From assembly GCA_011524785.1 (NCBI GenBank), contig WTJQ01000040.1:1-7468 (forward strand): 7,468 nt of DNA, read 5' to 3'. Every line of letters begins with the position of its first letter. Positions within the stretch are counted from its first letter, which is position 1. Source of the stretch: Planctomycetota bacterium. Lineage in GTDB: Bacteria > Planctomycetota > UBA1135 > GCA-002686595. Both the position numbers and the translations under genes were made by a program. Positions 1-7,281 of this stretch are shown here, piece after piece. Below the pieces are notes generated by a model that saw only the letters and a program-made list of their open reading frames with translations, was not told the DNA's origin and searched no databases.

Positions 1-1079
1 GTAGTGCGCGTCCAGCGTCCAGGATCCCCGAGGGTCGCCCCAGGACGCGCGAGGAGTTCGCCGCCAGGGCGCTCCAGCTCTTCACCGAGCTCGAGGACCT
101 CGCATCCCTCGCCCTCGGCCCGCGACACCTCCTGACCGCCCTCGCGGACCTTGGGCGTGCCCAACAGGTGATGCTGACGGGCGAGCCCGCGCGCGCGGTC
201 CCCCAGTACGAGCGCGCCCTCAGCACCTTGGACCGGGTCATGCAGCCAGGTTCGGAGAAGCTGCGACGCGTCTCGACCGGCTACGGCATCTGCCTGTGGA
301 GAGCGGGCCGGCATGAAGAGGCCCTTTCGGTCCTCGAGGAGCAGGTCCAGCTCTGCGAGGCGCACATCGAGACGGGCGGAGCCAACTGGACCACGCTGAT
401 CGCACGCCGCGCGATGACGGGCGTCCTGCGCGAGCAGGGGCGCCTCGAGCGGCAGGCCGCGGTCTTCGCGGAACAGTGGTCCGCGGCGCGCCCGCGTCTC
501 GCCGAGCTCGCCCTGCCCCTCCTGACGGATCTCCGCTGGGCAGCGGAGCTACAGCGCTACCTGACGCCTGACCTCGCCGGGAGCGCCGAGGTGCGGGCTC
601 GGTACGAGGAGGTCCTCAGCGCACTCGAGGAGGAGGGGCTGGCGACCGATCCCGAGTACGCCGCAGCACTCGCGGACGCTCGCTTCGCCGTGTCTCGGAT
701 GGAGGCCATCGAGCGCCAAGATGCAGGCGCCCTGGCGGAGGTGGTCGCAGCCGAGCGTGAGCGTGCGGCAGGAAGCGCGAAGATGCTGCTCACCGTCACG
801 CTCGATTCACTCATGGGGCGCGGCTCGATCGCGGGAGCCCTGGGGGACGTGCCTGCAGCCGGAAGGGCCCTTGCCGAGGCGCGTGCGCTGGGTGAGGACG
901 CGACCGACGAGCTCCTGCTCGACCTGGAGTGCTCGTGCACGCTCGCGGCCCTCGCTGCCGGAGACCCGACCCCTGCCCGTGCGCTGCTCCAGCGCTGCCG
1001 CGAGCTCGAGAGTGCGCCCGAGGCGCGCCGCTGGATCCAGCGCCAGGTGTGGCGCCTGGAGCGGGCCCTCGCCGAGTAG
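1..1079 (+). CDS. TPR-repeat protein, C-terminal part (5' end outside window)
   Basis: The reading frame is open from base 3 to the TAG at 1077-1079 (358 residues visible), so the gene enters from the left edge. The GTG at 168 is probably internal, because helical sequence of the same character precedes it. The protein is Ala/Leu/Glu/Arg-rich and built of paired helices of about 34 residues. The clearest TPR unit contains GRHEEALSVLEEQV, and others contain GEPARAVPQYERAL, GDVPAAGRALAEARALG and GDPTPARALLQRCREL. No membrane segment or catalytic motif is visible. TPR arrays are scaffolds for protein binding. In planctomycetes they often form the C-terminal half of large Ser/Thr kinases, which would fit here, but no kinase sequence is in view, so that is inference only. 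The gene ends 12 bases before the stop of the convergent sulfatase gene, with no obvious terminator between them. Confidence 0.75.
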   Translation, partial: SARPASRIPEGRPRTREEFAARALQLFTELEDLASLALGPRHLLTALADLGRAQQVMLTGEPARAVPQYERALSTLDRVMQPGSEKLRRVSTGYGICLWRAGRHEEALSVLEEQVQLCEAHIETGGANWTTLIARRAMTGVLREQGRLERQAAVFAEQWSAARPRLAELALPLLTDLRWAAELQRYLTPDLAGSAEVRARYEEVLSALEEEGLATDPEYAAALADARFAVSRMEAIERQDAGALAEVVAAERERAAGSAKMLLTVTLDSLMGRGSIAGALGDVPAAGRALAEARALGEDATDELLLDLECSCTLAALAAGDPTPARALLQRCRELESAPEARRWIQRQVWRLERALAE

Positions 1080-1091
1080 GTTGGGCTCGGC

Positions 1092-3356
1092 TCAAGGCAG
1101 CGCCTGAGGCCGCCCGAGGCGCCATCCGTCTCGGCGTCGCACGAGCCGCTCGTCGGCCTCGGCGTCCCCACGAAGGGTCGCGAGGAGGAAGTCGAGCACG
1201 ACCTCGCGGTGCAGGCCGTGCGCCTCGTCCGCGGGCAGGTCGCCCCGCTGCCAGCGGCCGTCCACGGGCCCGAGGTGCCCGAGGCCAGGAACCATGCCCC
1301 AGAGTCGGCGGGCGCCGGGCGGGCCAGCTTCTGCAAGAGGTCGCGACCTGCGGGGAGGGCAGGTGCGGTCGTCGCCACCCGCGAGGACCAGGACGGGCGC
1401 GTCGACGGCCTCCAGGGCCCGCGCGACCTCATCGAGCCCCCGCGGCCACCCCGGCTGCAGGGCGCAGACGCTGGCGATGCTCTGCGACCCGATGGCGAGC
1501 CGCAGGGAGGCCACGCCTCCCATCGAGTGCCCGACCGCCGCCCAACCCGTCGTCGCGACGGGGGCGGTCAGGACCCGCTCCGAGCGCAGCAGACCCTCGG
1601 CGAGCTCGAGCGTGTCCCGCGCCTCGATGATCGGGTTGGCGACGAGTCCCGTCTGCGTGGCGTTCGAGAGGACCACGAAGCCATGCGACGCGAGATGCTC
1701 ACAGAGCTCGTCGTAGTCGCGCGGACGCCCGAGCCAGCCGTGCTGGAAGAGCACCAGCGGCCGGACCTCGTCCGAGCGCAGCTTGGGCTGATAGATGACC
1801 GAGCCGATCGTGCCGCCCTCGCGGCCCTTGGCCCGGAAGTCCGTGCGCACGACCTCGAGGGGCCCACGCGCGCGTGGATCGAACGGCTCGGGGTCCTCGG
1901 GATGCGGGAAACGAGGAGAGGGCGCGTGCTCCTGGGCCATGCGCGCGCGCAGGCGCGCCACCACCTCGGGCTCGGCCTCGGCACGGTCGTCCTCCTCCGC
2001 GGGGTCGGCGATGAGGTCGTACAGCTCGAGACGCTCGCGGCCGTTCTTCAGGCTGCGATGCAGCTTCCAGCGCCCCAATCGAAGCGCCTGCCGCGCGCCG
2101 GACTCGAAGTAGAGGGCACGCTCGGGGAGCGTGGCGTCCGGATCCTCGAGGACGGGCACGAGCGAGGTGCCGTCCAGCGGACCCTCGAGGTCGACGCCGG
2201 CCAGCTCGCCCAGGGTCGGCAGCAGGTCCTGGAACCCGACGGGCGCCTCGCAGACGCCCCCCGCCTCGATACGACCGGGCCAGTGGGCCACCAGCGGCAC
2301 GCGGATGCCGCCCTCGTAGAGGGTGGTCTTCATCCCGCGGAAGGGCCCGTTGGAGCGGAAGAAGGCGCGATCCACCCCGCCGTTGAAGGTCGCGCCGTTG
2401 TCGCTGGTGAACAGCACCAGCGTGTCCTGCTCGAGGCCGCGCTCGCGGACCCGCTCGAGGAGCAGGCCGAGGTCCCGGTCCATGCGCGTGATCATCGCCG
2501 CGTACGCGGCTCGGGGTGCGGGGTGCGGGAGGTAGCCCTTCGTCCCCAGGTACGGCGCATCGTCCCAGCCCTCGTCCGCGTACTCGGCCAGGGAGTCCGC
2601 GGGCACCTGCAGCGCCGCGTGCGGGATCGGCGTGGGGAAGTAGAGGAGGAAGGGCTGCTCGGCCTCGGCCGCCTCATCCAGGAACGAGAGCGCCGCAGCG
2701 AGCATCACGTCCTCCGCGTAGTCCTCGCCGGAGAAGCGCGCCCAGGTCGCCGGGTCGGTCGGAGGCTCGGACAGTCGCGCCGAGGGTGTGTAGCCGGGAT
2801 TGGCCAGGGACAGCGGCACACCGTCCTGCCAGAGCGAGGGCGGGTAGTGGTCGTGGGCCTTCTTCTGGCAGAGGTACCCCGTGAAGGTGTCGAACCCCTG
2901 TGCGAGGGGACGGCCCTCGTCGTGGGGTGCGCCGAGGCCCCACTTCCCGAACGCACCCGTGCGGTAGCCGGCTCCCTGGAGGACGGTGCCCAGGGTCTGC
3001 GTGCCGAACCGCAGCGGCTCCTGCCCCTCCCCCAGCGCGTGCAGCTTGCTGGCCCAGGGGGAGTTCTGGCGGATCTGCGCGTGGCCGGTGTGGAGCCCGG
3101 TCATCAGCACGCAGCGCGACGGCGCGCAGACCGTGTGCCCGGAGTAGGCCGCCGAGAAGCGCAGGCCCTCGGCGGCGAGGCGATCGACGACGGGCGTCCG
3201 GATCCGCTCCTGACCCTGGAAGCCCACCTCGCCCCAACCGAGGTCGTCCGCGACCCAGAGGATCACGTTCGGGGGCCTGCGGGCGTCGTCCTGGGCTGCC
3301 TGGAGCGGGGCGAGTGCAGCCCCCGCGAGGAGAAGAGGGAGGAGGGCGAGGCGCAC
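1092..3356 (-). CDS. Exported sulfatase fused to an alpha/beta-hydrolase (esterase-like) domain
   Basis: A 754-residue two-domain protein. Residues 1-21 are a signal peptide (hydrophobic stretch ending ALAPLQAAQ). Residues about 28-475 are a type I sulfatase, which hydrolyses sulfate esters with a formylglycine residue. Cys77 in CAPSR is the modified residue; Arg81, metal ligands Asp37-Asp38 and Asp319-Asn320 (in FTSDNG), Lys138, His246 and Lys343 are all recognisable. The motif GKWGLG has Gly140 where many sulfatases have His. The stretch GFDTFTGYLCQ followed by AHDHYPPSLW resembles arylsulfatase-A-like enzymes. A Pro-rich linker (about 476-500) leads to a complete alpha/beta-hydrolase domain (about 500-730) with nucleophile elbow GHSMGG (Ser611), probable acid Asp663, His694 in GLGHLG, and an oxyanion-side motif around QHGWLG (538-543). 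This domain resembles the chlorophyllase/dienelactone-hydrolase/PETase-like group. The start is GTG: the frame has a TAG four codons upstream and no other start, and AGGA lies 7 bases upstream. The substrate is unknown. Confidence 0.9.
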   Translation of the reverse strand: MRLALLPLLLAGAALAPLQAAQDDARRPPNVILWVADDLGWGEVGFQGQERIRTPVVDRLAAEGLRFSAAYSGHTVCAPSRCVLMTGLHTGHAQIRQNSPWASKLHALGEGQEPLRFGTQTLGTVLQGAGYRTGAFGKWGLGAPHDEGRPLAQGFDTFTGYLCQKKAHDHYPPSLWQDGVPLSLANPGYTPSARLSEPPTDPATWARFSGEDYAEDVMLAAALSFLDEAAEAEQPFLLYFPTPIPHAALQVPADSLAEYADEGWDDAPYLGTKGYLPHPAPRAAYAAMITRMDRDLGLLLERVRERGLEQDTLVLFTSDNGATFNGGVDRAFFRSNGPFRGMKTTLYEGGIRVPLVAHWPGRIEAGGVCEAPVGFQDLLPTLGELAGVDLEGPLDGTSLVPVLEDPDATLPERALYFESGARQALRLGRWKLHRSLKNGRERLELYDLIADPAEEDDRAEAEPEVVARLRARMAQEHAPSPRFPHPEDPEPFDPRARGPLEVVRTDFRAKGREGGTIGSVIYQPKLRSDEVRPLVLFQHGWLGRPRDYDELCEHLASHGFVVLSNATQTGLVANPIIEARDTLELAEGLLRSERVLTAPVATTGWAAVGHSMGGVASLRLAIGSQSIASVCALQPGWPRGLDEVARALEAVDAPVLVLAGGDDRTCPPRRSRPLAEAGPPGARRLWGMVPGLGHLGPVDGRWQRGDLPADEAHGLHREVVLDFLLATLRGDAEADERLVRRRDGWRLGRPQALP

Positions 3357-3363
3357 GGGCCCA

Positions 3364-3367
3364 TCCT
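3364..3367 (-). promoter_or_regulatory. Shine-Dalgarno-like site for the sulfatase-hydrolase gene
   Basis: AGGA on the minus strand with 7 bases to the GTG at 3356. It supports this GTG as start together with the in-frame stop just upstream (TAG, 3366-3368). An ATG at 3364 is out of frame with the gene and is not the start. Confidence 0.5.
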
Positions 3368-3452
3368 AGGACGAGGCGCACGGTCGCAGGACTGGGCCGG
3401 ATTGGGTCCCGAAGCGATCCCGCACGCAACCTCCCGGTCGGCATGGTCGAAT

Positions 3453-3458
3453 GAGGAG
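3453..3458 (+). promoter_or_regulatory. Ribosome binding site of the DUF454 gene
   Basis: GAGGAG with 5 bases to the ATG at 3464. It favours this ATG over the second in-frame ATG at 3488 (Met9). Confidence 0.65.
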
Positions 3459-3463
3459 TCGAG

Positions 3464-3883
3464 ATGGTGCCGCCCAGCGACCCCGAGATGCGCCTCGCGC
3501 GCACGCCCCTCGCCCGCGCCCTGTGGGTGAGCGTCGGGTCCCTGTGCGTGGGCCTCGCCGCGCTCGGCGTGGTGGTCCCGGGCCTGCCCACGACGCCGTT
3601 CCTCATCCTGGCCACCGCCTGCTACGCGCGGAGCTCGGAGCGCCTCACGCGCCGGCTCCTGGACCATCGCCTGTTCGGCCCCCTGATCCGTGACTACCGC
3701 GCGGGTCGTGGGATCCCGTTCCGCGCCAAGGTCCTCGCGCTGGTGACCATGACGGCCTTCTCGGGCTACGCCCTCGGGCCGGGGATGCCGGCCCACCTGG
3801 TGTGGCCCCGCATCGTCGTGGCCGCGGCCGCGATCTTCGGCGCGCTCTACATCCTGAGCCTGCCGACGCGCCGCGCCGACTGA
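3464..3883 (+). CDS. DUF454 (YbaN-like) small integral membrane protein
   Basis: A 139-residue protein with the hallmark pattern of the DUF454/YbaN family: a hydrophobic first segment (about 20-40), then VVPGLPTTPFLILATACYARSS in residues 37-58, followed by a basic amphipathic stretch (RLTRRLLDHRLFGPLIRDY, 60-78) and the conserved GRGIPFRAKV (81-90). Two further hydrophobic stretches (about 88-105 and 113-132) complete an inner-membrane protein with three to four segments. Family members are usually about 115-140 residues, so this is full length. The biochemical role of the family is not established. It is divergent from the sulfatase-hydrolase gene, and 138 bases separate it from the following sulfatase, so co-transcription with the latter is possible but not shown. 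The start is supported by a GAGGAG site 5 bases upstream. Confidence 0.88.
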   Translation: MVPPSDPEMRLARTPLARALWVSVGSLCVGLAALGVVVPGLPTTPFLILATACYARSSERLTRRLLDHRLFGPLIRDYRAGRGIPFRAKVLALVTMTAFSGYALGPGMPAHLVWPRIVVAAAAIFGALYILSLPTRRAD

Positions 3884-4021
3884 GACGCCCCGACCGGATC
3901 GGTTCAGCGGGTTCGAGCCGCAGGGCGGGTCCGTCGACTGCGCCTTCCAAGTCCGAGGTGCAGGGAGGGCGATCGCGCCTCCAGGCCTTGCGCGGAGTGA
4001 GCGAGCGCCCACCATGGGGCC
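3884..4021. other. Intergenic region before the second sulfatase
   Basis: No gene is visible in these 138 bases. An imperfect small inverted repeat (CGGTTC at 3900-3905 with GAGCCG at 3915-3920) is too weak to call a terminator. No Shine-Dalgarno sequence is present at the usual distance from the ATG at 4022; the nearest GGAG (3994-3997) is 24 bases away. An out-of-frame ATG at 4014 precedes the start. Confidence 0.35.
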
Positions 4022-5503
4022 ATGCGACCGATCGCCCCCCTCCTCGCACTCGCTCTCGCCGCGACGGCCGCTGCTCAGGAGGTCGACTCGGCCGCCGCGG
4101 CGAGCGACACGAGTCCGCGTCGCCCCAACGTCCTGCTGCTGCTCGCGGACGATCAGCGGCCCGACACCATCGGCGCGTGGGGCAACGACGCGATCGTGAC
4201 GCCCAACCTGGATGCCCTCGCCGCACGCGGGACGTCGTTCCGGGAGGCCCACTGCATGGGCTCGCCCCACGGCGCGATCTGCGTCCCGAGCCGCGCGATG
4301 CTGCACACGGGGCGCGCGTACCACTCCATCGACATCAACGACTTCCCGGACCGGCGCACGCTCGGCCAGACCCTGGGGGAGGTGGGCTACACGACCTTCG
4401 GCACCGGCAAGTGGCACAACTCGCGCGGAGCCTTCCGACGCTCCTTCCAGACCGGCGGCAACGTGTTCTTCGGCGGCATGTGCGACCACGACCACGTCCC
4501 CGTGGTGGACCTCGGGCCCGAGGGCTTCAGCGAGCGGCGCGAGGGAGGCAAGCACTCGAGTGAGCTGTTCGCGGACGCGGCCGTGGGCTTCCTCGAGGGC
4601 TACGAGGCCGACGCGCCCTTCTTCTGCTACGTCGCGTTCACGGCGCCGCACGATCCACGCACGCCTCCTGGACCCGAGGCCGACCCGTACTACGCGAACC
4701 GGCCTCCCCTGCCGGGGAACTTCATGGGGCAGCACCCCTTCGACTGCGGCTGGATGCGGGTGCGCGACGAGAACCTCGCGGGCTGGCCCCGCACCGAGGA
4801 GGTCGTCAGCGACCAGCTGTGCGAGTACTACGGGCTGATCACGGACCTGGACCTCCAGGTCGGGCGCATCCTCGCCGCGCTGGAGGCCAGCGGCCGAGCC
4901 GAGGACACCCTCGTCATCTACGCCGCCGATCACGGGCTCGCGATGGGCAGCCATGGACTGCTCGGCAAGCAGAGCCTGTACGAGCACTCGAGCGGTCTGC
5001 CCCTGATCCTCGCGGGGCCGAACGTGCCCGAGGGCGGACGCTCGGACGCGCTGGTGTACCTGTACGACCTCTACCCGACGCTGACCGAGGTCGCCGGCGC
5101 GGAGTGCCCGGACGACCTCCACGCGACCTCGCTCTGGCCCCTGGTCCGCGGGGAGCAGGACAGCGTACGCGCCACCCTCTACACGTCCCTGGGCAAGCAC
5201 CAGCGCGCGGTGCGCGACGCTCGGTGGAAGCTGATCCGCTACCCCGAGGTGGAGGTCACGCAGCTGTTCGACCTCCAGGAGGACCCGCTCGAGCTGGTCA
5301 ACCTGGCCGACCGGTACGAGCACGCGGGCACCGTCTCACGCCTGCGTCGCGAGCTCGAGCACTGGCAGGCCTTCGCTGGCGACAGCGCCCCCTGGACGGC
5401 CGAGGAGACCCGCAGCCCCGAGATCGACCTCACCGGCGCCAGCCGCAAGCCCGACCGCTGGCAGCCCAAGTGGGTCCGCGAGAAGTACTTCGACCAGGAC
5501 TGA
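4022..5503 (+). CDS. Exported sulfatase (formylglycine type), complete
   Basis: A 493-residue sulfatase that would hydrolyse sulfate esters outside the cytoplasm. Residues 1-19 are a signal peptide (MRPIAPLLALALAATAAAQ, cleavage around Ala18). The catalytic domain starts at PNVLLLLADDQRPD. Visible active-site residues: metal ligands Asp43-Asp44, formylglycine precursor Cys87 in CVPSR with Arg91, Lys130 and His132 in GKWH, His210 in TAPHDPR, Asp303-His304 in AADHG, and Lys316 in GLLGKQSLYEHS. The C-terminal subdomain contains RDARWKLIRYP and LFDLQEDPLELVNLA, typical of the family. The DHG form of the metal motif and the HDPR motif place it nearer choline-sulfatase, iduronate-sulfatase and N-sulfoglucosamine-type enzymes than the arylsulfatase-A-like domain at 1092-3356, but the substrate cannot be read from sequence. 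Length is normal. The ATG at 4022 is the first start after an in-frame TGA at 3998-4000. The gene is followed by a strong hairpin. Confidence 0.92.
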   Translation: MRPIAPLLALALAATAAAQEVDSAAAASDTSPRRPNVLLLLADDQRPDTIGAWGNDAIVTPNLDALAARGTSFREAHCMGSPHGAICVPSRAMLHTGRAYHSIDINDFPDRRTLGQTLGEVGYTTFGTGKWHNSRGAFRRSFQTGGNVFFGGMCDHDHVPVVDLGPEGFSERREGGKHSSELFADAAVGFLEGYEADAPFFCYVAFTAPHDPRTPPGPEADPYYANRPPLPGNFMGQHPFDCGWMRVRDENLAGWPRTEEVVSDQLCEYYGLITDLDLQVGRILAALEASGRAEDTLVIYAADHGLAMGSHGLLGKQSLYEHSSGLPLILAGPNVPEGGRSDALVYLYDLYPTLTEVAGAECPDDLHATSLWPLVRGEQDSVRATLYTSLGKHQRAVRDARWKLIRYPEVEVTQLFDLQEDPLELVNLADRYEHAGTVSRLRRELEHWQAFAGDSAPWTAEETRSPEIDLTGASRKPDRWQPKWVREKYFDQD

Positions 5504-5525
5504 CTCGAGCGGCGCGCCAAAGGAC

Positions 5526-5559
5526 GGAGGCCCCTCGGGCTCACGCCCGTGGGGCCTCC
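5526..5559. terminator. Strong hairpin, probable bidirectional terminator
   Basis: GGAGGCCCC (5526-5534) pairs perfectly with GGGGCCTCC (5551-5559). After one T-T mismatch, CGGGC (5536-5540) pairs with GCCCG (5545-5549), leaving the loop TCAC. The stem lies 22 bases after the stop of the sulfatase gene and 30 bases beyond the end of the opposing gene at 5590. There is no long U tract on either side (only TTT shortly after the stem on the minus strand), so it may be an imperfect intrinsic terminator or a 3'-end stabilising stem. Confidence 0.65.
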
Positions 5560-5589
5560 TCGTGCTCGTTGGAGAGAGAGGAAAAGGAA

Positions 5590-7281
5590 TCAGGGCCAGA
5601 GCAGGAGGCCCAGGAATCGGTCATTCGACCCACCCGTACCATCGGGTGAGGAGCACAGGGCGAGCAGGCGCGGGGTCTCGGAGAGCTGGCCGCGGTAGCG
5701 GCCGACGCCAGGCAGGTCGACGGTCACGATGGCCTCGGAGTCCATGCTCCAGGTGCCGGTGAGCGTCGTGGTCTCGAGGGTGGAGCTGCCGGCCTCCTGC
5801 TGCCGCCAGGTCGCGGTGCCGTCCGCAGCGAACTCGACGTCGAAGCGACCCGAGTGGCTCTGCGTGCCGGCGCCATTGGCCGTGTCGCCGAGGTAGGTCC
5901 CGGAGAGGGTCCGGCCAGCGAGCGGCGAGCCGGTCACGCTCCAGGGGATCGCAACGGTGACCGTCAGCCCGTGGGTCGAGCCGGTCACGTCGGACGCGGG
6001 CGCGCTGAGGGTGAGGCGGCCGTCCTCGATCACGGAGCCGTGCAGGGGCAGCTGCCAGTCGAGGAGGTCGAGGTCGAGCTCCCCGCCCGTCGTGAGCACG
6101 CTGAAGGGCGCGCCCTGGGGGAAGGGAACAGGATCGGAGTCCACGACCACCTGGTGGGGTGCCGGGTCGAAGCACGACAGGATGCGCAGCTCGTTGACCT
6201 GCACCTGCCCGTCGAATCCGATCCAACCACCCGAGCCGGACATGCGGCCCCATGCATTGCGCCAGACGAGGTCCCCGTCGAGGGGCGCCTCCGAGAAGAG
6301 CTCGAGGTGCGCGCCGTAGTGGAGGAAGCGCGTCGGCGGGATGTAGGGATCCGCGGGGGCCGACTGGGGCCAGCGGTGACCGAACAGGGTGATGCGGGTC
6401 GCGTCGTCGCCGAAGGCCGTGAGGGCCAGGGCCTCGTCGAAGTTGCCGAGGCTGCCAGTGAGGACGCCGTCGTAGCCGGCGAGGGTCAGCCAGACGGAGC
6501 CGCGCGAGGTCGCTCCCCAGAGGCCCTGCCAGGCGGAGGGGTCCTCGGTCCCGGCCGAGCCGGTGCCGAAGTCGGACGAGCGCACGCTGGCGGACTCGAG
6601 GGTCCAGGTGCCGTCCTCGGCGAAGTCGAGGATCCCCTGGACGGTGTGGACGCTCGGCATGCCGACGGCCTCGTCCACCTGCAGCCCCGCCACCTGGAGG
6701 CGCTGCTGGAAGAGGGCCGTGCCGGGCTCGGGACGCTCGTCGGCGGCCACGCGGATGCGCGGGGTGTCGACCTCCACGACGCCGTCGTCGCAGCGCACGA
6801 GGCCGGTCGTCTCGACCAGCACGCGGATGCGCGTGTCGCGCGCCTTGGGGGGGTCGATGGGATCGGGCAGCCAGGCAGGGTCGTCGAGGGTGCCGACCCC
6901 CTGGACGGAGCCGCCTCCCGAAGCGGTCGCGTAGTGGAGCTCCCAGCGACCATCGCCGTCGGGGTCGTGCACCGGGTCCCCGGTCAGGTCGATCGAGTGG
7001 TAGACGGTCTGTCCCGAGCCACAGGGGTCGAGGGCCTGCACGAGGACCTGGGTCTCCAGGACCACGCGCACGTGGTGCCACTCGGCGGCCGGAGCCGTGA
7101 CGGTGGCGAGGTCGTGGGGCTGCTGGCTGCCGAGGTCGACGGCGACGCCGCTCGCGTCCTCGAAGACGGTGAACCACTCGACGCCATCACTCGACGTCGC
7201 GAGCTCGACCACGCGGACGTCGAAGTCGGACGGGGTGCTGTCCTGAGGGACGCAGAGCAGGAGGGCGAGGGGGAGCATCAT
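5590..7281 (-). CDS. Secreted beta-rich protein of unknown function
   Basis: A 563-residue protein I do not recognise. The first 13 residues (MMLPLALLLCVPQ) look like a short signal peptide lacking basic residues; LLLC is not a good lipobox. Residues about 20-185 hold alternating beta-like sequence, including a DPDGDG loop (106-111) that could bind calcium. Residues about 208-290 and 478-543 look like two copies of one module: a strand pair with FAEDGTWTLE or FAADGTATWRQ, then GLWG or GTWS, then a strand with VWLTLAGYDGVLTGSLGN or VTVDLPGVGRYRGQLSET, then LALTAF or LLALCS. Composition is Gly/Asp/Thr/Val-rich with few Lys, as in exported proteins. No catalytic motif was found. The frame stays open upstream to 7464, but that part is His/Pro/Arg-rich out-of-frame sequence, so ATG 7281 (or the adjacent ATG 7278) is chosen. 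Its start overlaps the stop of the small upstream gene (TGATG), which suggests translational coupling. Confidence 0.75.
   Translation of the reverse strand: MMLPLALLLCVPQDSTPSDFDVRVVELATSSDGVEWFTVFEDASGVAVDLGSQQPHDLATVTAPAAEWHHVRVVLETQVLVQALDPCGSGQTVYHSIDLTGDPVHDPDGDGRWELHYATASGGGSVQGVGTLDDPAWLPDPIDPPKARDTRIRVLVETTGLVRCDDGVVEVDTPRIRVAADERPEPGTALFQQRLQVAGLQVDEAVGMPSVHTVQGILDFAEDGTWTLESASVRSSDFGTGSAGTEDPSAWQGLWGATSRGSVWLTLAGYDGVLTGSLGNFDEALALTAFGDDATRITLFGHRWPQSAPADPYIPPTRFLHYGAHLELFSEAPLDGDLVWRNAWGRMSGSGGWIGFDGQVQVNELRILSCFDPAPHQVVVDSDPVPFPQGAPFSVLTTGGELDLDLLDWQLPLHGSVIEDGRLTLSAPASDVTGSTHGLTVTVAIPWSVTGSPLAGRTLSGTYLGDTANGAGTQSHSGRFDVEFAADGTATWRQQEAGSSTLETTTLTGTWSMDSEAIVTVDLPGVGRYRGQLSETPRLLALCSSPDGTGGSNDRFLGLLLWP

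Larger units (their letters stand above)
3357..3463. other. Divergent intergenic region holding both promoters
   Basis: These 107 bases separate the divergent starts of the sulfatase-hydrolase gene (-) and the DUF454 gene (+), so the promoters of both should lie here. I found no convincing -35/-10 pair, operator palindrome or riboswitch-like structure by eye; only the two ribosome-binding sites at its ends are clear. Confidence 0.4.

Noticed and set aside
1080..1091. Terminator between the convergent TPR and sulfatase genes
   Set aside because: Only 12 bases separate the stops and no inverted repeat is visible there.
557..1432. Minus-strand 291-codon frame opposite the TPR gene
   Set aside because: It is Ser/Arg/Ala-rich low-complexity sequence that crosses the end of two convergent genes; the + frame has clear TPR periodicity.
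1209..3530. A 773-codon open frame on the + strand opposite the sulfatase-hydrolase gene
   Set aside because: Its translation is low-complexity Arg/Gly/Val/Leu-rich with no domain, and the opposite strand carries two well-defined enzyme domains. Long antisense frames are expected in GC-rich genes.
3900..3920. Possible terminator after the DUF454 gene
   Set aside because: The stem is only six pairs including one G-T pair, with a nine-base loop and no T tract.
3263..5323. A 686-codon open frame on the - strand across the DUF454 and second sulfatase genes
   Set aside because: It runs antisense to two genes with recognisable motifs and through intergenic DNA; the composition is that of a shadow frame.
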